Assembly: GCA_949825025.1 (NCBI GenBank)
Contig: OX463779.1
Coordinates: 34,544,203-34,608,202 of the forward strand
From: Siphlonurus alternatus
Taxonomy: Eukaryota > Arthropoda > Insecta > Ephemeroptera > Siphlonuridae
Direction: 5' to 3'
DNA: 64,000 bases
Notes under the pieces: model-generated
Told to the model about the DNA's origin: nothing
The model's database searches: none
Seen by the model: only the letters and a program-made list of their open reading frames with translations
Translations under genes and position numbers: made by a program
Part shown: piece by piece, positions 1 through 13,394 of the stretch
Layout: every line of letters starts with the position of its first letter
Position numbering within the stretch: the first letter of the stretch is position 1

Positions 1-174
1 GTTCTGTATTGTGGTACCTCCCTCTAGATTTGACTTGGAATCAAGCCCCCGCTCATCAGCCCACAGCCTAGAACGACCTTTATACATCCTACACAAAACC
101 CTATCCTCATTGTCGGTATTACACAATAATAGAAACGACTGTTGGTACTATCTGTTGTGACTTCTAACCGCTAA
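1..174. other. Coding-like edge fragment of unknown origin
   Basis: Long frames without stops run on both strands. The plus strand includes VPPSRFDLESSPRSSAHSLE and then a stop near 160. The minus strand includes RSRLWADERGLDSKSNLEGG, running off the edge. The region is GC-richer than its neighbours. I do not recognise either product and cannot choose the strand. It could be an exon of a gene beyond the left edge or a transposon fragment. Confidence 0.2.
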
Positions 175-1888
175 TATATTTACTGTACAAAATCATATCG
201 TGATCATTTCAGTTATTATTTATACTATAACAAATCAATCATTTTAATTTGTACAATTTTACTAAAAATTCTTTATTTGCATTACATATACATACGTGGG
301 TGATTCATTTAAAAAGTAATTGATATAAAATATAAAAAGAAGAAAAAAAAATTCACATAAAAAGTATGATGTATTATTTATTTATAAAAGTAATTAAAAT
401 ATACTAAAGTCTGTTATAAATAAGATTATTATATTTTTATTCGGCTAAAAGACTTTTAATATCTTTATCTCTACTTATTACGTATAATACTTGTCATTTT
501 TTTTTTTTACTTTTTAACAATAGAAATCTTCCATAAAAATAATTAAAGTGAATGGGACAGTAGACGGAGTTAAATTTTATAGGCTCATTGTTTTTTCAGT
601 AGTAAACATTGTTAATCCTTAGAGACTACTCGCAAAGTGTAGGCTGTTTTGGTATTAAAAAGAGTGCGGATTAAGGAAATTTTCTGAGTGCTAATGCTTA
701 ATTTCATCTAAAGGAAATTATAAAGCTCTCTGGATTAACATTATTTTAACTAATTTAATGGGTTTATAATTAATTCATTTATAAATAACTATGATATGAA
801 AATATTTAACAGTTTAAACTTAAAATGATTTTGATGTAGTGCTAATTTCTTAAAAAAAAAAGTATGCAATGCTAACATATGGCATTTGACTGTTACGAAT
901 TAATATTATAACTAAACTATTATTAAAGGTGAACCAAAGTGAATGCTTTTTTTAATTTATTCGGGAAGCTTAGAATTATTTATCCATGTGCCGAAATATT
1001 TTCATACGGTCCCTAATAAAGCTGGTTTAGGATGATTAATTTGAAAAATTATTCCCCAAATTTTCGTCATATATCACCTACACTGCTACGGCGAACTGCA
1101 AGTTTAAGTAGATCAATGATCTTGGCCTCCATTTTTTTAAATTAATTGTTCTAGAGCAACTTAATTAGGAATTGTATGAAAATATTGCAGCACATGTATA
1201 TTTTAATAACACACAAAAAGTATCACCTTAATATAAATTATAATTATATATTTATATAAAATATTAATTTGTTTGATATAATTTACATTTGGTTCTTTAC
1301 CTTTGAAGTAATATTTTTTTAGTTTAAAATAAAACAATTCCCAAGAGAGACATAAACCTAATTAGAAATAATTACATTGCATCTACTTTTATCTTGCTGC
1401 TGCTGATAATCTTGATCGTCTTGCATGCCTCTCACGTGATGCTCCAATGTTATCAGCCTGGAGAACGCTTTCACTTGGCTTGCTGCTAGACAATATATAT
1501 AGGACGCCTCTCCTACTTCATAATACTTTACATAAATTACTAGACTGTAAAACCATATCATCAGAAGTTTCACAATAAAAAAAAAAGAAAAACTAGGTTG
1601 ATTTTTTTTATTGTTTAAAATGTTTCCCAACGTAGAGAAAATAAATAGTAAAAACATGCAGCATTTGTTATGATTGCACAATAGTGTGTGCATAATACAA
1701 TATAAAATATGATAAAAAAATAATTAAATAATAGTTTTTATAATCGAATTGTATAATTTTAATTTACATATATTATACGTTTTAATAATTCACCTCAAAG
1801 CTATAGATAGCACATTAACTCTGCTGCTCTTGAAAAGGGAGTGTTGCCACAAATGTTTGGAGGCATTTTAAACTTGGAAACGTTGGAG

Positions 1889-2200
1889 TTGAGCATTGAC
1901 CTCAAAATTTTTTATTGCAAAAATGGTTAAAGGGTGCAAAGTTCTGCTATTCTGATTTATTTTCAGAATTTTTATTGCCGGAAACTATTTTTAAAAAGTT
2001 ATTGAAAATACAGATAGAGGCGTTAAGAGGCGTCATTTCTTAATAAAGGATAGGACTAAAATTAATTAGCGTGGGTTGAAACCTGAGAACTTTGAATACC
2101 TTTTTGTCGTCTAAAAAATCAGAAAAAATCATAGTTACATTACTTTTGTACCCTCTATTCATTTCTACGATATTTTTGTTTAGATCGATACAATATAGGC
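1889..2200. mobile_element. Diverged copy of the 36.7-kb foldback MITE family
   Basis: The left part reads GACCTCAAAATTTTTTATTG and the right part ends with the inverse pattern around ACCCTCTATTCATTTCTACG. The AGGCGTTAAGAGGCG core matches AGGCGGCAAGAGGCGG of the 36.7-kb copy. More degraded than that copy. Confidence 0.5.
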
Positions 2201-4939
2201 CTCTACCTCATTCTCTCACAATATTACTTCACCGTAAATTTCTACCCTGCATCTAGTTGTCTGTGTTGTCTAGTTGTCTATGGAGAACTTGAACTTTTTG
2301 GGATCACTTTTTGACACGTGAGTATATTCTTGAAGGCCTGAAGCTGTAGTTCCAGCAAATTAGGCGTGCTGTTCTAAGGCTTAAATTTGAGCTAAAAGCT
2401 AAAATGCCATATAAAAAAACTAGAAAATTGGTCAGAAGTAATATTCATACTGTTCTCAATTTAATTAATTATAAAAAAATAACTTAATTTTTCTTTATGA
2501 AAACAGTTTTTCTTTAAGTTGTTTCAACTTAATATATTAAAACCATTTATTTTCAATTACTTGGTATAGTATATTATTTGTTATGATTTATGTACATTTT
2601 TTAAATATATAATCTTATATTTATAACAGATAACAATTATCATAGTGCTCCATGAATTTATACGAGACGTACTTTACAGAGGCGGCGAGACGTAATTTTC
2701 TCGTGGCGTGCATACATAAATCTCCGCCCAGAGAGCTTGTGCCCAAATACAGCACTAGAGATGGGAGGGAGGGAGTGCTTGCAGCAGCGTTAAGCTTACT
2801 TGCTTGCCGTGGGGAAGTGGTTAAGAGCTGGCGGCGCAGCGGGCACTGCCCTAAAATTGTGCTGCGGAAACTTTTTTTTGCATGCGCATTATGGGCGAAC
2901 AAAACACGTACAATTAAGGGTTCAGAAAAAAAGGGTGTTGGAAATTCTATTTTTAGCTTTGTAACTTTCTACAAATAGACATCCTTCTTTTTATTCTACT
3001 TGTTAATAATAGTCTGGTAGCTTCTTATATACGACACGCTATCCATAAAAATGGCATGAAAAGCTCTAACAAATCACCACAAATTTTTATTTTAAGAACG
3101 TTTATATCTTAAGATTAAAACAGATGATAACTTTTTTTTTTCTCTTTTTACTGAGCTACTTTTATGCATGCAAACTGAAACGCGTATACATATAAAAAAA
3201 AATATCAGTATTTATATACCTTTGCTTGAAGAAAAAAAATCTGCGTATTATGAATATATATGTAATATATAAATGTTTTTTATTATTATTTTTTTTTAGA
3301 ATTTTGATACGCTGTATTGTTGTCTCTTTTTTTTATATTTCTAAAAATAAATACAAGATTTATGATGAAATTTTATACAGAAAGAGGTAGGGGGACACTT
3401 GTATATAAATATACTATGACACAATTATCCGCAGAGATAATGCAAACTTGGTGCTCACTGGTGCTCGCACTAACGCCCCCATTGTAACTGTCAATTACGT
3501 AATGTGCGTATAGAAGAGTTTTGGACCCCCTTAAAACATTGGGCACTTTTAACATTTTTTATGTCATACTTAAGGTTTTTAATAATTCAAAAAACATGTT
3601 TAATAATGAAATGTAGCAATTTTTATTTTAATTTTTCTTCTATATCAGAGCACATCATTGAGTAAAAAGAATATTGTGTGACCTAACATGATTTCCGAAG
3701 GCATCTAGTTTTGAACTTTCCCATTATGTTATTTAAATAACAAGTGAGCTTTTTCTAATTCTTAACATTATTATTATTTGTCAACCAGTAAAAAATAGAT
3801 GGAAAAGATGATTTGGTTGATGGGCCGGATACATTTTGTTTTTTTGCCTATAGAAGAAGTCTAAAAATCAAGCTGGAAAACAGGTGATACATTTCAGGTA
3901 GTTGGACCAAAACTCCCAAGTTGTCAGTGAAATGTTTATAGTATAAGGCGTTGTACTGATAATCAGCCGCGATTTTGGGGTGCACAATAATCACTATAAT
4001 CAGTATGAAAATTTTGTTGATTAAATTAAAATCCTTAATCATCTTCTCTCCCTAGTTTAAAAATTACGTCTTCAACTCATTTTTTTATAAGTCTAAACCT
4101 AATCTTATATCGTCTTTTTATCTCAAAACTACGATTTATATCTTACTTGCTCCTAAGGGAGGATAAAATGGAAACAATTTTTCTAACATGTTCAATAAGA
4201 GGGGAAAATAAAACGTAATCTCGTTTTTTTCGCTTGTTTTTCCTAAAAAAATATGCAAAATTGAAGTAAATTAGACAAGCAGAGATGTTAAAAGTAAATA
4301 AAAGATAAATTTTATTTCAACTTGGGCCGATATAACCTCTAGAGACTATCTTTTAGAAATTAACTTGAATGTATATTGGTGTAGAACTAAACTCTTTATC
4401 TGACTCTGCTGATCCAATTTACGTGGGTGGTCCAGCAGCAGGAAGGATCGATGTGGCTGCTGACCCCGCGTGATTAGTTTCGACCGGCACTTTGGGCTCG
4501 GAAGGCTTTGTCACCGCAGCACAATTCTAGGAATACCTTCCTTGTTTATGTTTCGTGCGATAACTCGTCCTTCTTAGAATTTCGTAACCCAATTTCATGA
4601 GAAATCCAATATAGTTAAAATTAACATCATAAATCATAAAAGAAATTGAGTTGTATTAATTTACGACAACCATCATATATCAATTAATGTTATTAATTAT
4701 TAACGTACAGAATATTGTGTCAATGTTTATATATTTTTTGAGAAAACCATACGTTGCATTAAATCTAGATAATATTGAAAGTTTTTTTTTTAATATTTAA
4801 TTCTAGAATTATAAGATCTGTATAGGGAAAAGAATATTATAGATTCGATAGTTTTATGTTATTTTAGAAGTTCACCCCTAGCGGTTATATCAGATCGAGA
4901 AGATGATTTAGTATTTTAATATTTTTAATTACGTAATTA

Positions 4940-4996
4940 ATTTTCCATGTTGTACTTGTGTAGCCACTGTTTGAATAAATGAACTGAATTGAATTT
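4940..4996 (+). mobile_element. Possible LINE/SINE 3' tail relic
   Basis: The segment ends GAATAAATGAACTGAATTGA, an AATAAA followed by GAATT repeats like the LINE tails elsewhere in the window. No body is recognisable upstream. Confidence 0.25.
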
Positions 4997-6567
4997 TCAC
5001 CAAACATTTTCATAATGATTGCACACCAAAATGGCGGCTGACTATTACCACGGTAATTTGAATACTATGATCTCTAGCTGCTACATTTCTAGTTTTAGTG
5101 CATGTCTATATTTTATCAAAAGACGTCACAACATTGCCAATCTCAACTCTCCCTCCCTCTGACTTATCTATAAACACCAACAACTTCCGGTCATCTTCAC
5201 TTCCGCTCCATTTCCTGATAGCGTGACCAACACTTCTTTAATCTTCCACAGTATATAATATGTCTTCTTTAATCGTAAACTGTCACGGAAAGTCTTTTCC
5301 TGAAAGAAAGTAAGCCAAAACAACATTTTTTTGTGTGTATTTAACTAAATTTTGTTAAAATATGTTTTTTAAATTTATTCTATACTGTTCATGATAATGA
5401 ATGTATGTGCCATCCTTTCCCTCCCTTATCCCTACTTACCTTTTACCCCGTCTCGAGCTCGAAGATCATAGGGGTGTATCCTTGTAAAAAATAAATAATA
5501 ATAAATCGATTTTAAGAGCCTCCTTGTAATTCTGTATCTAAAATTTATTTCTCTATACGATATAATTTGTTTTATCATTTCAAACGTCTGAACAAAATCT
5601 AATTTTGTCATCTCCTTGGCTTATCAATGAAACATTATAATAAATATGAAGACGCTCGGCTCAAATTTTATTTGACTTCGCAGGTCCATAAAAATTAAAA
5701 TCTAGTACTTTTCTTGCTTATAAATTTGCTATAACGTGAAGTTGTTTATCATAGTATTTTATAAGAGAGAGACCTCCTTAGTTTTATTGAATCCTAATTG
5801 CAATATTTGGAAACAAAAAACTCAGATTCATATAACGATGGTATTTTTACCATAGTTAATTAGATTTAACATCATGAGTTATATATTTACATGTATAAAG
5901 CTGTATTAATATTTTCTGGTGTCTGCGTCTAATTCGTAAATGGAATATTAAATTTGAAGCCATAAAACTACCTATGAGGGCGATGAAACTTAAAACATGA
6001 TTCCTATTTAAGCAAAATTCATTTTTTTCGGGCACATACATGACCAAAATGTGTCAATTGTTCTATATCAACCAATAAATAAAATTTTATTTAATTACAT
6101 GACATAATTATGCTTAGCTACCTCAAAAAAGAAGAAAAAAATGGTGTCTGTAGTGATGTTTTATTATTTTCTTTGATTTGCGCGTGCAGATATGTAAAGC
6201 GAGGAAAAAACTGCGCTGAAAACAGCCTTTTAAACCGTAGTAGGTCATTATCAGCGAGGTGTGATAACAGACTGACTTTCACAAGAATATATTATCATCT
6301 CGTTTACATCAAATAACCTCGCTTTGTAGCGCTCCCGGTTTGTTAGCGATGGAGGAGGGTTGACCTTTTCAAGCATTTTAAGTGATAGTAGCTACGTTGC
6401 TGATAATGGTTGGCTTCCCACACCCAAGCTAAAAAGCTACAGGTGAGATTCCAATTAGTGCTATGTAACTTTCAGCTTTTCTGGCTTCTAACCAAAGTTA
6501 TCTGAACAATTATTAACTTATTAAGATGAATAAATAAAATATTATAATATAGGGATCATAGAATATT

Positions 6568-6577
6568 TTTATTTATT
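6568..6577 (-). promoter_or_regulatory. Candidate poly(A) signal of 7B2
   Basis: Two overlapping AATAAA hexamers read on the minus strand, about 265 nt downstream of the 7B2 stop codon. No transposon or other gene lies between the stop and this point, so the 3'UTR would be about 0.3 kb. Cleavage was not demonstrated, and AATAAA is common by chance in DNA this AT-rich. Confidence 0.4.
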
Positions 6578-6838
6578 TCATTTAAATTACATCTATATTG
6601 TACAATATATTTTAACATAATAAAGTACACTTAAGGAAGGACAAAAAAATAGACATTTTCTTGATGATTTTTTTTTTCTTTTAAAATTCAAAATATGTTT
6701 ATCACTTTATGCGATAGAATGCAAGAAAATTGTGCTTTGTTATTGTGATAATACTTTTTTTTAAGGTCTAAATATTTTGTTACGGTCAATTTTTTGAGAT
6801 CGGAACATGGATTTAGAACAGAATTTGTTATGAAGGGT

Positions 6839-9800
6839 CTAATAGCCAACATCGAATCCCTTCTTGGCTGCTACGGGCAGCTTCTCGCCAGCTAAAAATG
6901 GGTTTCCGTCCTGCAAAATTACAAAAATTAATAAAAAATAAAAGTTTTTTTATTTTTTTATCACATATATATATATATATAATAAAATACAATATCTAAA
7001 GGTAACATCTAAACAATTTTAATATTACCTTTTTTACAAGACCTTTCTTGGCTACTAATGACTTGTGTTCATTTCCAGTCACCTGTAAATATGGGAAAAT
7101 AAAAAAATCATTATTTGAGGACAGGAAGTTCTTATATTGTTGTTACAATGACTAAATAAGAATTACAGAAGGATGCTTAATTTTAAGACTGCGGTGATAA
7201 AACAATATTGCGGAACAATTTGTAAAGTTTTCAAGCATAAGTAATTATTGTCAGTGAAGGGTAAATTATCTCCAGCATTTGAATTCGTTTTATCTATTTC
7301 TCGTCACGAATTTCTCTTCAACTCTGTGATTTTTTTGTTTCACTAAGTCAGTAAAGGATATTAAAGCAAGAAGTTGCCGTTTCAATTCACATGCTTGTTA
7401 CTAAGACAACGTTGTTCTAATTATTAATTTATTCCAAAAATTTAATTTAACATAGCAAGAAATTTTAAAAGAAATATACAATGTAATTTACACATTTATT
7501 TTAGACTTACAACGTTCTAATTAAAGCAACAAATAATTATACGGGGTGACTTTCAAATTCATCGTTCTGCTTACCAAAAACTAAGTAAAATGGATATAGT
7601 AAACAAAAAAATGTTAGAAAACAAAGTAGGGACAAAAGTGGGACACGTGCAATTGACCGATTATTATTTGTTGCAGACAACGTTAATAATTAACACTTTA
7701 AAAATCTAAAAATACTTAATGACTAATGACAAATCCCTACATAAACCGTTGCTCCCGCAGTAATTTATTTAACTAGACATTTGAAAAGAAAATACAAATT
7801 GATCGGGGCTGCAAATAATTAAATGGTCGTTAGACGAAGCTAATTTATTAATTAGTGAGTGATTGAATACTTAGTGAATGGGATTCCTTTTTTTAGTCAG
7901 TGTAATATGTTGTTTTACTCAATTAACTCAATTAACATTTATATTATTATTACAATCACTACGTTTACATGACGCTGTTTAATTATACGGATTAATTGAC
8001 GGCGTCTCATAAGAATAACATAACAACATCGTCAACGGATACGTATATCTACTGTCATGTACACGTAGTGAACGGAGTGACTCAGGGCCACAGATTGAAG
8101 GGAGATCTCACCTGAAACTTCTGCATGAAGCGGTCCAGCCGCTGGTCTGCCCGCGAGAGAGAACGCGGCTCGGCACGGCCCGGGTCGGAGCAGTCGAACA
8201 TGTGCTCAGTGTCACACATGCAGTCCTGCGCAGCCTGGTAGTCTCGGGAGAATGACGCTGAGTTCTCGAACTCACTCAGACACCCCTCTGTCAAACAGAA
8301 TGAATTTCATTAATTATGAGGTAAAATGAGGGAGTTACACAGTTAAATTTTTTTTATATTTTTTAAATCAGCTTTCATCAGCTTTCTATCTGCGTACAAT
8401 AATTAAATAAATATAAAATTTATTTATAATCTTCAATTAATTCATATTAGTTAATTGATAGTGATGAAATGTATATCGAGGTATAATTTTGAAATTTTAC
8501 TGAATTTCCAATTTGTAGAAATAGCATATTTATAGTAACACGTAAAATATTAAAGCTTGTATTACAAGGTACAAATTTTGCATACGATATTTCCTTACAA
8601 GAAAACTCCATTTGTTTGTTTGGAGAGGAAAATTTCTTATAAGAAAAAATCGTACGCAAAATTGTATCATGTAATTCGGGCTTTACTGCGGTATCCACAC
8701 AAGTTTGGTGTTTAAATTTTCACTTCTTTTGAATATCTAGTACATGCTAGGTACCAACATGCGGCGGAGGTTTCACTCACCAGTGTACCCCACAGGGCAG
8801 GGGTTGGGAGGGTTGCAATAGGCGGGCAGCACCGCGTCGGTCTTAATCTGCTTCTGGTTCTTAATTGTTCCATCTGGCTTGAGGTGTTGCTTGCCCTCGC
8901 CCGCACCACCTAGCGTCACAGGTATCAAGAGAGGATTACTTAATGGCATTTAGAGGTGTGCTTAATTACTTAATTTTCAGTAACTAGAGTAATGAAAATG
9001 AAGCTACTGAAAGTGCTGAAGGAACTTTTCTCCGTCAATTTATTGTGATTTGTTATCATAAATTATAAAATGAAAAAATTACTACAAATTAGAAGTTTTT
9101 ATCGATGATATATTTGTGAAAATTATCCAAACACACTATCTCAGTGGAATTTAACAACAAATGTAATGTGGAGTGGTCTCTTACCCGTGACGTACTGGTG
9201 ACCCCAGAGCGAGCTGTGCTGCAAGAACTCCTGGTCTCGCAGGCTCGGCTGCTGGCTCTCGAGACCTCCCAGGATCGGACCGTAGTCGCCCATCATTTGA
9301 TCCTCCGCGTCCAGCTCCTTCAGTGCCCGCCCGGACAGCTCCATCTCAGGGTCCATCCTGGAGCACAAGCGACTCGTGAGTGGTACAGAGAAAATCATTA
9401 TAGAATGTATTTAATTAAAGTTTCAGATTCAAAAGGCTTTTATTCAGAAAATTTTCTGTGCGCCTGCAGAGAAACGTGAGTATGCAACCAGTTGCACTAT
9501 CATGTACGCATAGTTGCCTAAATATCAGGATACTTAAAATTGGAAACTACGTTTCACTCCTATCCCAGTAAAATATTTTATTGATTGTCCTCTAAATTCA
9601 AATTAGGGTGGACTAATTAATGACTTATTAATTATATATTCCCTACTGCAAGATTTAATTGAAAGGTGGCTACATAAGTCAGTTCTCCGGGTTTGAAGTA
9701 ACATTTATATAGTGCTAATGTTTTTCAAACTATCATTGATGAAATTGCGGATGATAAATTATTAAAATGTTACCGTGCGCCCATGGGGAAGTCAATGTAG

Positions 9801-11296
9801 GAGTTGGCTGCGTCTGCGAGGTCCTTGCCCATGCGGTCCACCACCTCTCTCAGTAACGCGTCCGTCAGCATCGCCTCCTGCAAGACGCAACATGTCGTCA
9901 AATGTGAATATTCATTGTCTTTGCTTTTCACTTGCGTTAAAATTATATGTAGTTTATGGATGTCCTTGCGTTCACGCATGTTGAATATAATAATGCTTAG
10001 TTGTAAAATATTATCTTTCATATAATTAATTCATACGATGAAATAATGCTATTTTATTTTTATTAATTAAATATTTAGTATATTTTCATGCACATTCTGA
10101 GGGATGCAAAATTTGTTACTTCTTTGGCCGAGTCAAGCAGATTATACTTTATTTATTATTTAACTGAAAAATAATGTTACATTTACTTTTGTATCGTAAA
10201 ATAAATTTTACTAAGCCATTCAGTGAAAAAAAATAAATAAATAAAATATAAATTTCTGTATTTAAACAACGAATAATAATCATAAAATGTTCAAAAAAAT
10301 TCAAACATGTTATATAAAAAAAGGAAATTCTCAGTATCAGGATCAATGATTAGAAATTTCTTTAAATAGAAAAATAAAATCAAATATTAAAAAAAAAAAA
10401 AAAAAAAAACAATGATCATTTATTTAGTTCCACGTCCCCAATGCCAGCAAGTAAAATCCAACATGGCTGCCACTCTGGTCTATTGACGTCACGTTTTTCC
10501 TCGTAATAATGTCAATAACAATGTAGCCATATTAAATTATTCTGCTTTCAATTTTTTATTGGTGTCAATAGTATTGGTTTTTATAACTGTCATTAGACCA
10601 GCATCAAAATTTAATGAATAAAATTACTATAATTCCAGTAATTCATTGCTTGATGTTTTGCGTCCGAGGCGATTTCTAGTAACAAGATTATGTATATCTT
10701 TTTAATGCAATACTGTATTATACTAAACTCTGAATTTCCGTTATTACTGTGGTACAAACAATAAATTTTACTAAAATAATTTGATCTAGGAGGCAGGCAT
10801 TCCATTGAATAAAAATGTTTTACATAAATTTTATTTCAAGCATAGAAAATCGTCCCTGTACAAAATTCATATGTAAAAAGTTTATCTTATAAAATCCGAA
10901 TGACCTTAAAGAGTTAATTTTCGTTTCTTAAAATGAATTATTATAGTAAAATTAAACATTCAAATTCATATACATATGCAATAGCTACACTATACAAATT
11001 AATATTAACAGCAAAGCAGACTATTTATTAGTATTGAATTTATTACACAACAGTATAACTGTATACTAAAATAGTCATGAATTAAGAAATTTATAAACGT
11101 TATAGATGTAAATTTCAAAGCATTAGACAGCTGCAGCAAAGAGGGGTACATTCAAGGGACAATTACGCAATCCCTCCCTGACAGATGTCACATCAGGTGA
11201 CAGCTCAGGTCACTGGCTTACCTTGGCGTGTGAGCTGAAGGCGTGGGCGAGGCCGGCGAGGGTAAGGGCCACCATCAGAGCGTACGAGGCCATCAT
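6839..11296 (-). CDS. 7B2: Neuroendocrine protein 7B2 (secretogranin V), 7 exons, complete
   Basis: The exons on the minus strand are 11296-11222, 9877-9774, 9357-9185, 8909-8781, 8287-8112, 7082-7029 and 6910-6839. They total 783 nt, or 260 aa plus TAG. All introns are GT-AG and the phases close. Seen: a hydrophobic secretory signal at residues 1-20 (double Met start MMASYALM, then ALTLAGLAHA). Near residue 151 is YCNPPNPCPVGYTG, the polyproline segment that binds proPC2 in this family. It is followed by GCLSEFENSASFSRDYQ and DCMCDTEHMFDC. The C-terminal peptide (220-260) has SLVAKK and then LAGEKLPVAAKKG, matching the PC2-inhibitory tail with its Lys-Lys pair. Known for the family: 7B2 chaperones proPC2 through the secretory pathway and inhibits it until the tail is cleaved, so it acts in neuroendocrine cells making peptide hormones. 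Odd: there is no Arg-rich furin site before the tail, only Lys-Lys pairs. The length is normal for an arthropod 7B2. The identity is secure; exon ends were placed by eye. Confidence 0.93.
7083..8111. other. 7B2 intron 5
   Basis: AT-rich, with no ORF, repeat or RNA gene seen. The other 7B2 introns are 6911-7028 (AT microsatellite at about 6968-6981), 8288-8780 (palindromic MITE), 8910-9184, 9358-9773 and 9878-11221. The last holds a poly(A) run at about 10390 and is otherwise featureless. Confidence 0.6.
8551..8685. mobile_element. Palindromic MITE, about 135 bp (copy 1) in 7B2 intron 4
   Basis: The ends TAAAGCTTGTATTACA and TAAAGCCCGAATTACA are inverted and the whole element folds on itself around a GT-rich centre (TTTGTTTGTTTGG). 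A related copy is at 33675-33833. Confidence 0.65.
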
Positions 11297-11998
11297 GTCT
11301 GCAATTGCGAGGAGCCCTCGGTGGTGTTGTGCGACGTAGGCGGCCGTGGGAACCAAGATGGCGCTAGCGGCTGTTGGTCCTGTTGATCGATTACCGCACG
11401 ACCATCTGCCTGAGCGCCGATATTGATTGCACCCCCATGTTAAAATTGTTACACCATCTAGTGAGGGTTTCTAGAACTAACATTTTAAAGGTCATTGCAA
11501 TGTATTTTACTTTTTAATAATTTTAAATACAATATTTTAAAATATTTAATATATTATATGCAGTTGTTATATAAAAGTTTTAAAAATGTTGTAAATGTAA
11601 CATTTTAACAATATTAAATAATTGTTTTCTTATAATAATAATTATCATCCTGACACTGACTGCTGAGTGACATATTATATAACACCAGCTTTTATTCCCC
11701 TTCCCCACCTCTAATTAACTCCATACAAACAAAATAATTCTTTTATACATAATATTTTTTATAACATGGAATATTATTTCTGTAACAAGATGACAAAGTT
11801 AAGGCTAATTGAGTCTTTTGAATAAATAAAATGACATTTTTTTTTTTTTTTTTTTAGTCTGGACTATTTTGAGTTTGTTAGGTCACGTCAACCTTGACTC
11901 TCTTTGAACGTTAAGCAATTACGATGTCTTGTTAAAGTTTTATTTCGGCTTAACTTTTATATAATGAATAAATAGCGTTGTAAAGACTGTTAGCATGA

Positions 11999-12116
11999 CA
12001 TAAAACTGATGTGCTTCTGAGAATCAATTTTAGTGGAATTTTATATTAAATAGCAAAACATGAAACGGATGTGTTACTGAGAATCAGTTTTAGCGGGATT
12101 TTATATTAAATCCGCT
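11999..12116. repeat. Tandem duplication, 60-bp period
   Basis: The units at 11999-12058 and 12059-12116 share CTGAGAATCA and TTTTATATTAAAT, with scattered substitutions. It lies in the spacer between the 7B2 start and the CFAP44 stop. Confidence 0.8.
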
Positions 12117-13176
12117 TATGTTCAATTATATTTATACTAATTTATGCGTTGTACACTTTCCTTAGACATCACAAGTATAACACAGGTACATGTAATTTAT
12201 GTTTTATATTCAAGTTGGGAAAAGTGTAAATAATATTTTTGCTGTTAACAATCTAAATAATTTTCTTTTATTCAGTATAAAGATTGCGACAGAATTTGTG
12301 AGTTGCTAGAATACTTAAAAATTTGTTCATATTTGGAAACTCAAATTTTGGCACCTCTTATATACTTTAATGTCTGTTCGTAACACAATCGATTCATTAA
12401 TCAATAATTAGAAAATCTTATTATTGATTATAATTTGATTATGTATTTAATCTATTTAAGAACAAACCTTTTTAATTATAGACATGTATTGTATTTGCTG
12501 TTGTTGTGGTTCAATGCTCTGCATTATTGCTGTATGATTATTTTGTCCTAATTTTTGTATTACGTACAATGGGAAAAACGAGAATGGAATAATTAATTTG
12601 ATTTTATTTAGACAGAATACAAATTTAATGTAAAATATTACAAAGAGTATAATTCTAAACAATTTTCTAGCAATTTTTTCAAGTTACATGTCTATATTCT
12701 ACATATCTATATGTCTACTATTCACCGGCGTACAAAAAGAGATGCACACACGAATCGAGCAGGAATGCAAGAGTAATACTGTAGTATTTAGTGCATTTAC
12801 ACATCAAATTGGACAAGCTAGCTAACTATATTATAGGTTATGGCAGTTGAGATATATATTATTTATGCATGAATAAAATATGTTTTTGATATTTTCAATT
12901 AGGTAATTTTAATTAATGGTATTGAAATAATGATATACCCTCTGACCAATGGCAAATTTACGGAGAAAAAGAAAAAGGACAAAGACTGTGGGGGTGATCT
13001 CTTCTTAACCCCTATAAGAAGATTAAAAATTAAAACCCCTATATGCATTGCGTGCCAAAAATGGAGTTTTTAATTTGTATTCCAAGTGTCCGTTTTTCAT
13101 CAGACATGCATACTTCAAGCGTTACATTTTTATCAGATCCGCACTTCAAGCAAATTCAGCACTCAACGCTTCAGTT

Positions 13177-13182
13177 TTTATT
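13177..13182 (-). promoter_or_regulatory. Candidate poly(A) signal of CFAP44
   Basis: An AATAAA on the minus strand about 215 nt after the CFAP44 stop codon, next to a T-run on the plus strand. It is the first plausible signal after a stretch of unremarkable 3'UTR-like sequence. There is no direct evidence of use. Confidence 0.3.
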
Positions 13183-13394
13183 TTTTTTTTTAATCAGACA
13201 CTGTCTTACTATCCACTTACAGAGCTTTAAGTGAAAAATTATCGCTTGAAGCGTTAGAAATTCAATAGTCACTTCGAGTGTTCGACATTACAAATTCAGC
13301 GTGTTTGATGAAAAAATAGCGCTATAGTTTTCGCAGTGTAGTACCCTACATTTCTCTGTCTGCTTCCCTCAATCTGCCCTTGTGTGCAACCTCT

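Larger units (their letters stand above)
175..6567. other. Left intergenic region, no supported gene
   Basis: AT-rich, with one diverged MITE (1.9-2.2 kb) and a possible retroelement tail (4.94-5.0 kb). Three GC-richer islands lack a supported reading. 2670-2910 has overlapping frames on both strands and a single tRNA A-box-like string. 4395-4560 shows short frames on both strands. 5100-5310 has two ETS-like cores, an ATG and a GTAAGC donor. No RNA gene was recognised. Confidence 0.5.
11297..13394. other. Spacer between the 7B2 start and the CFAP44 3' end
   Basis: The first 120 bases upstream of the 7B2 ATG are GC-rich and probably hold 5'UTR and promoter. A GCAATTGCAG just before the ATG could be a splice acceptor for an upstream noncoding exon. 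The remainder is AT-rich with the 60-bp tandem repeat at 12.0-12.1 kb and the CFAP44 3'UTR candidate at the right end. No other gene was seen. Confidence 0.5.

Noticed and set aside
2815..2840. tRNA A-box-like string suggesting a tRNA or SINE
   Set aside because: No matching B-box, acceptor stem or cloverleaf could be found downstream.
13043..13234. Overlapping frames of about 60 codons downstream of CFAP44
   Set aside because: They are low-complexity, Phe-rich and contain a poly(T) tract. They lie in the CFAP44 3'UTR region on the other strand, with no family resemblance.
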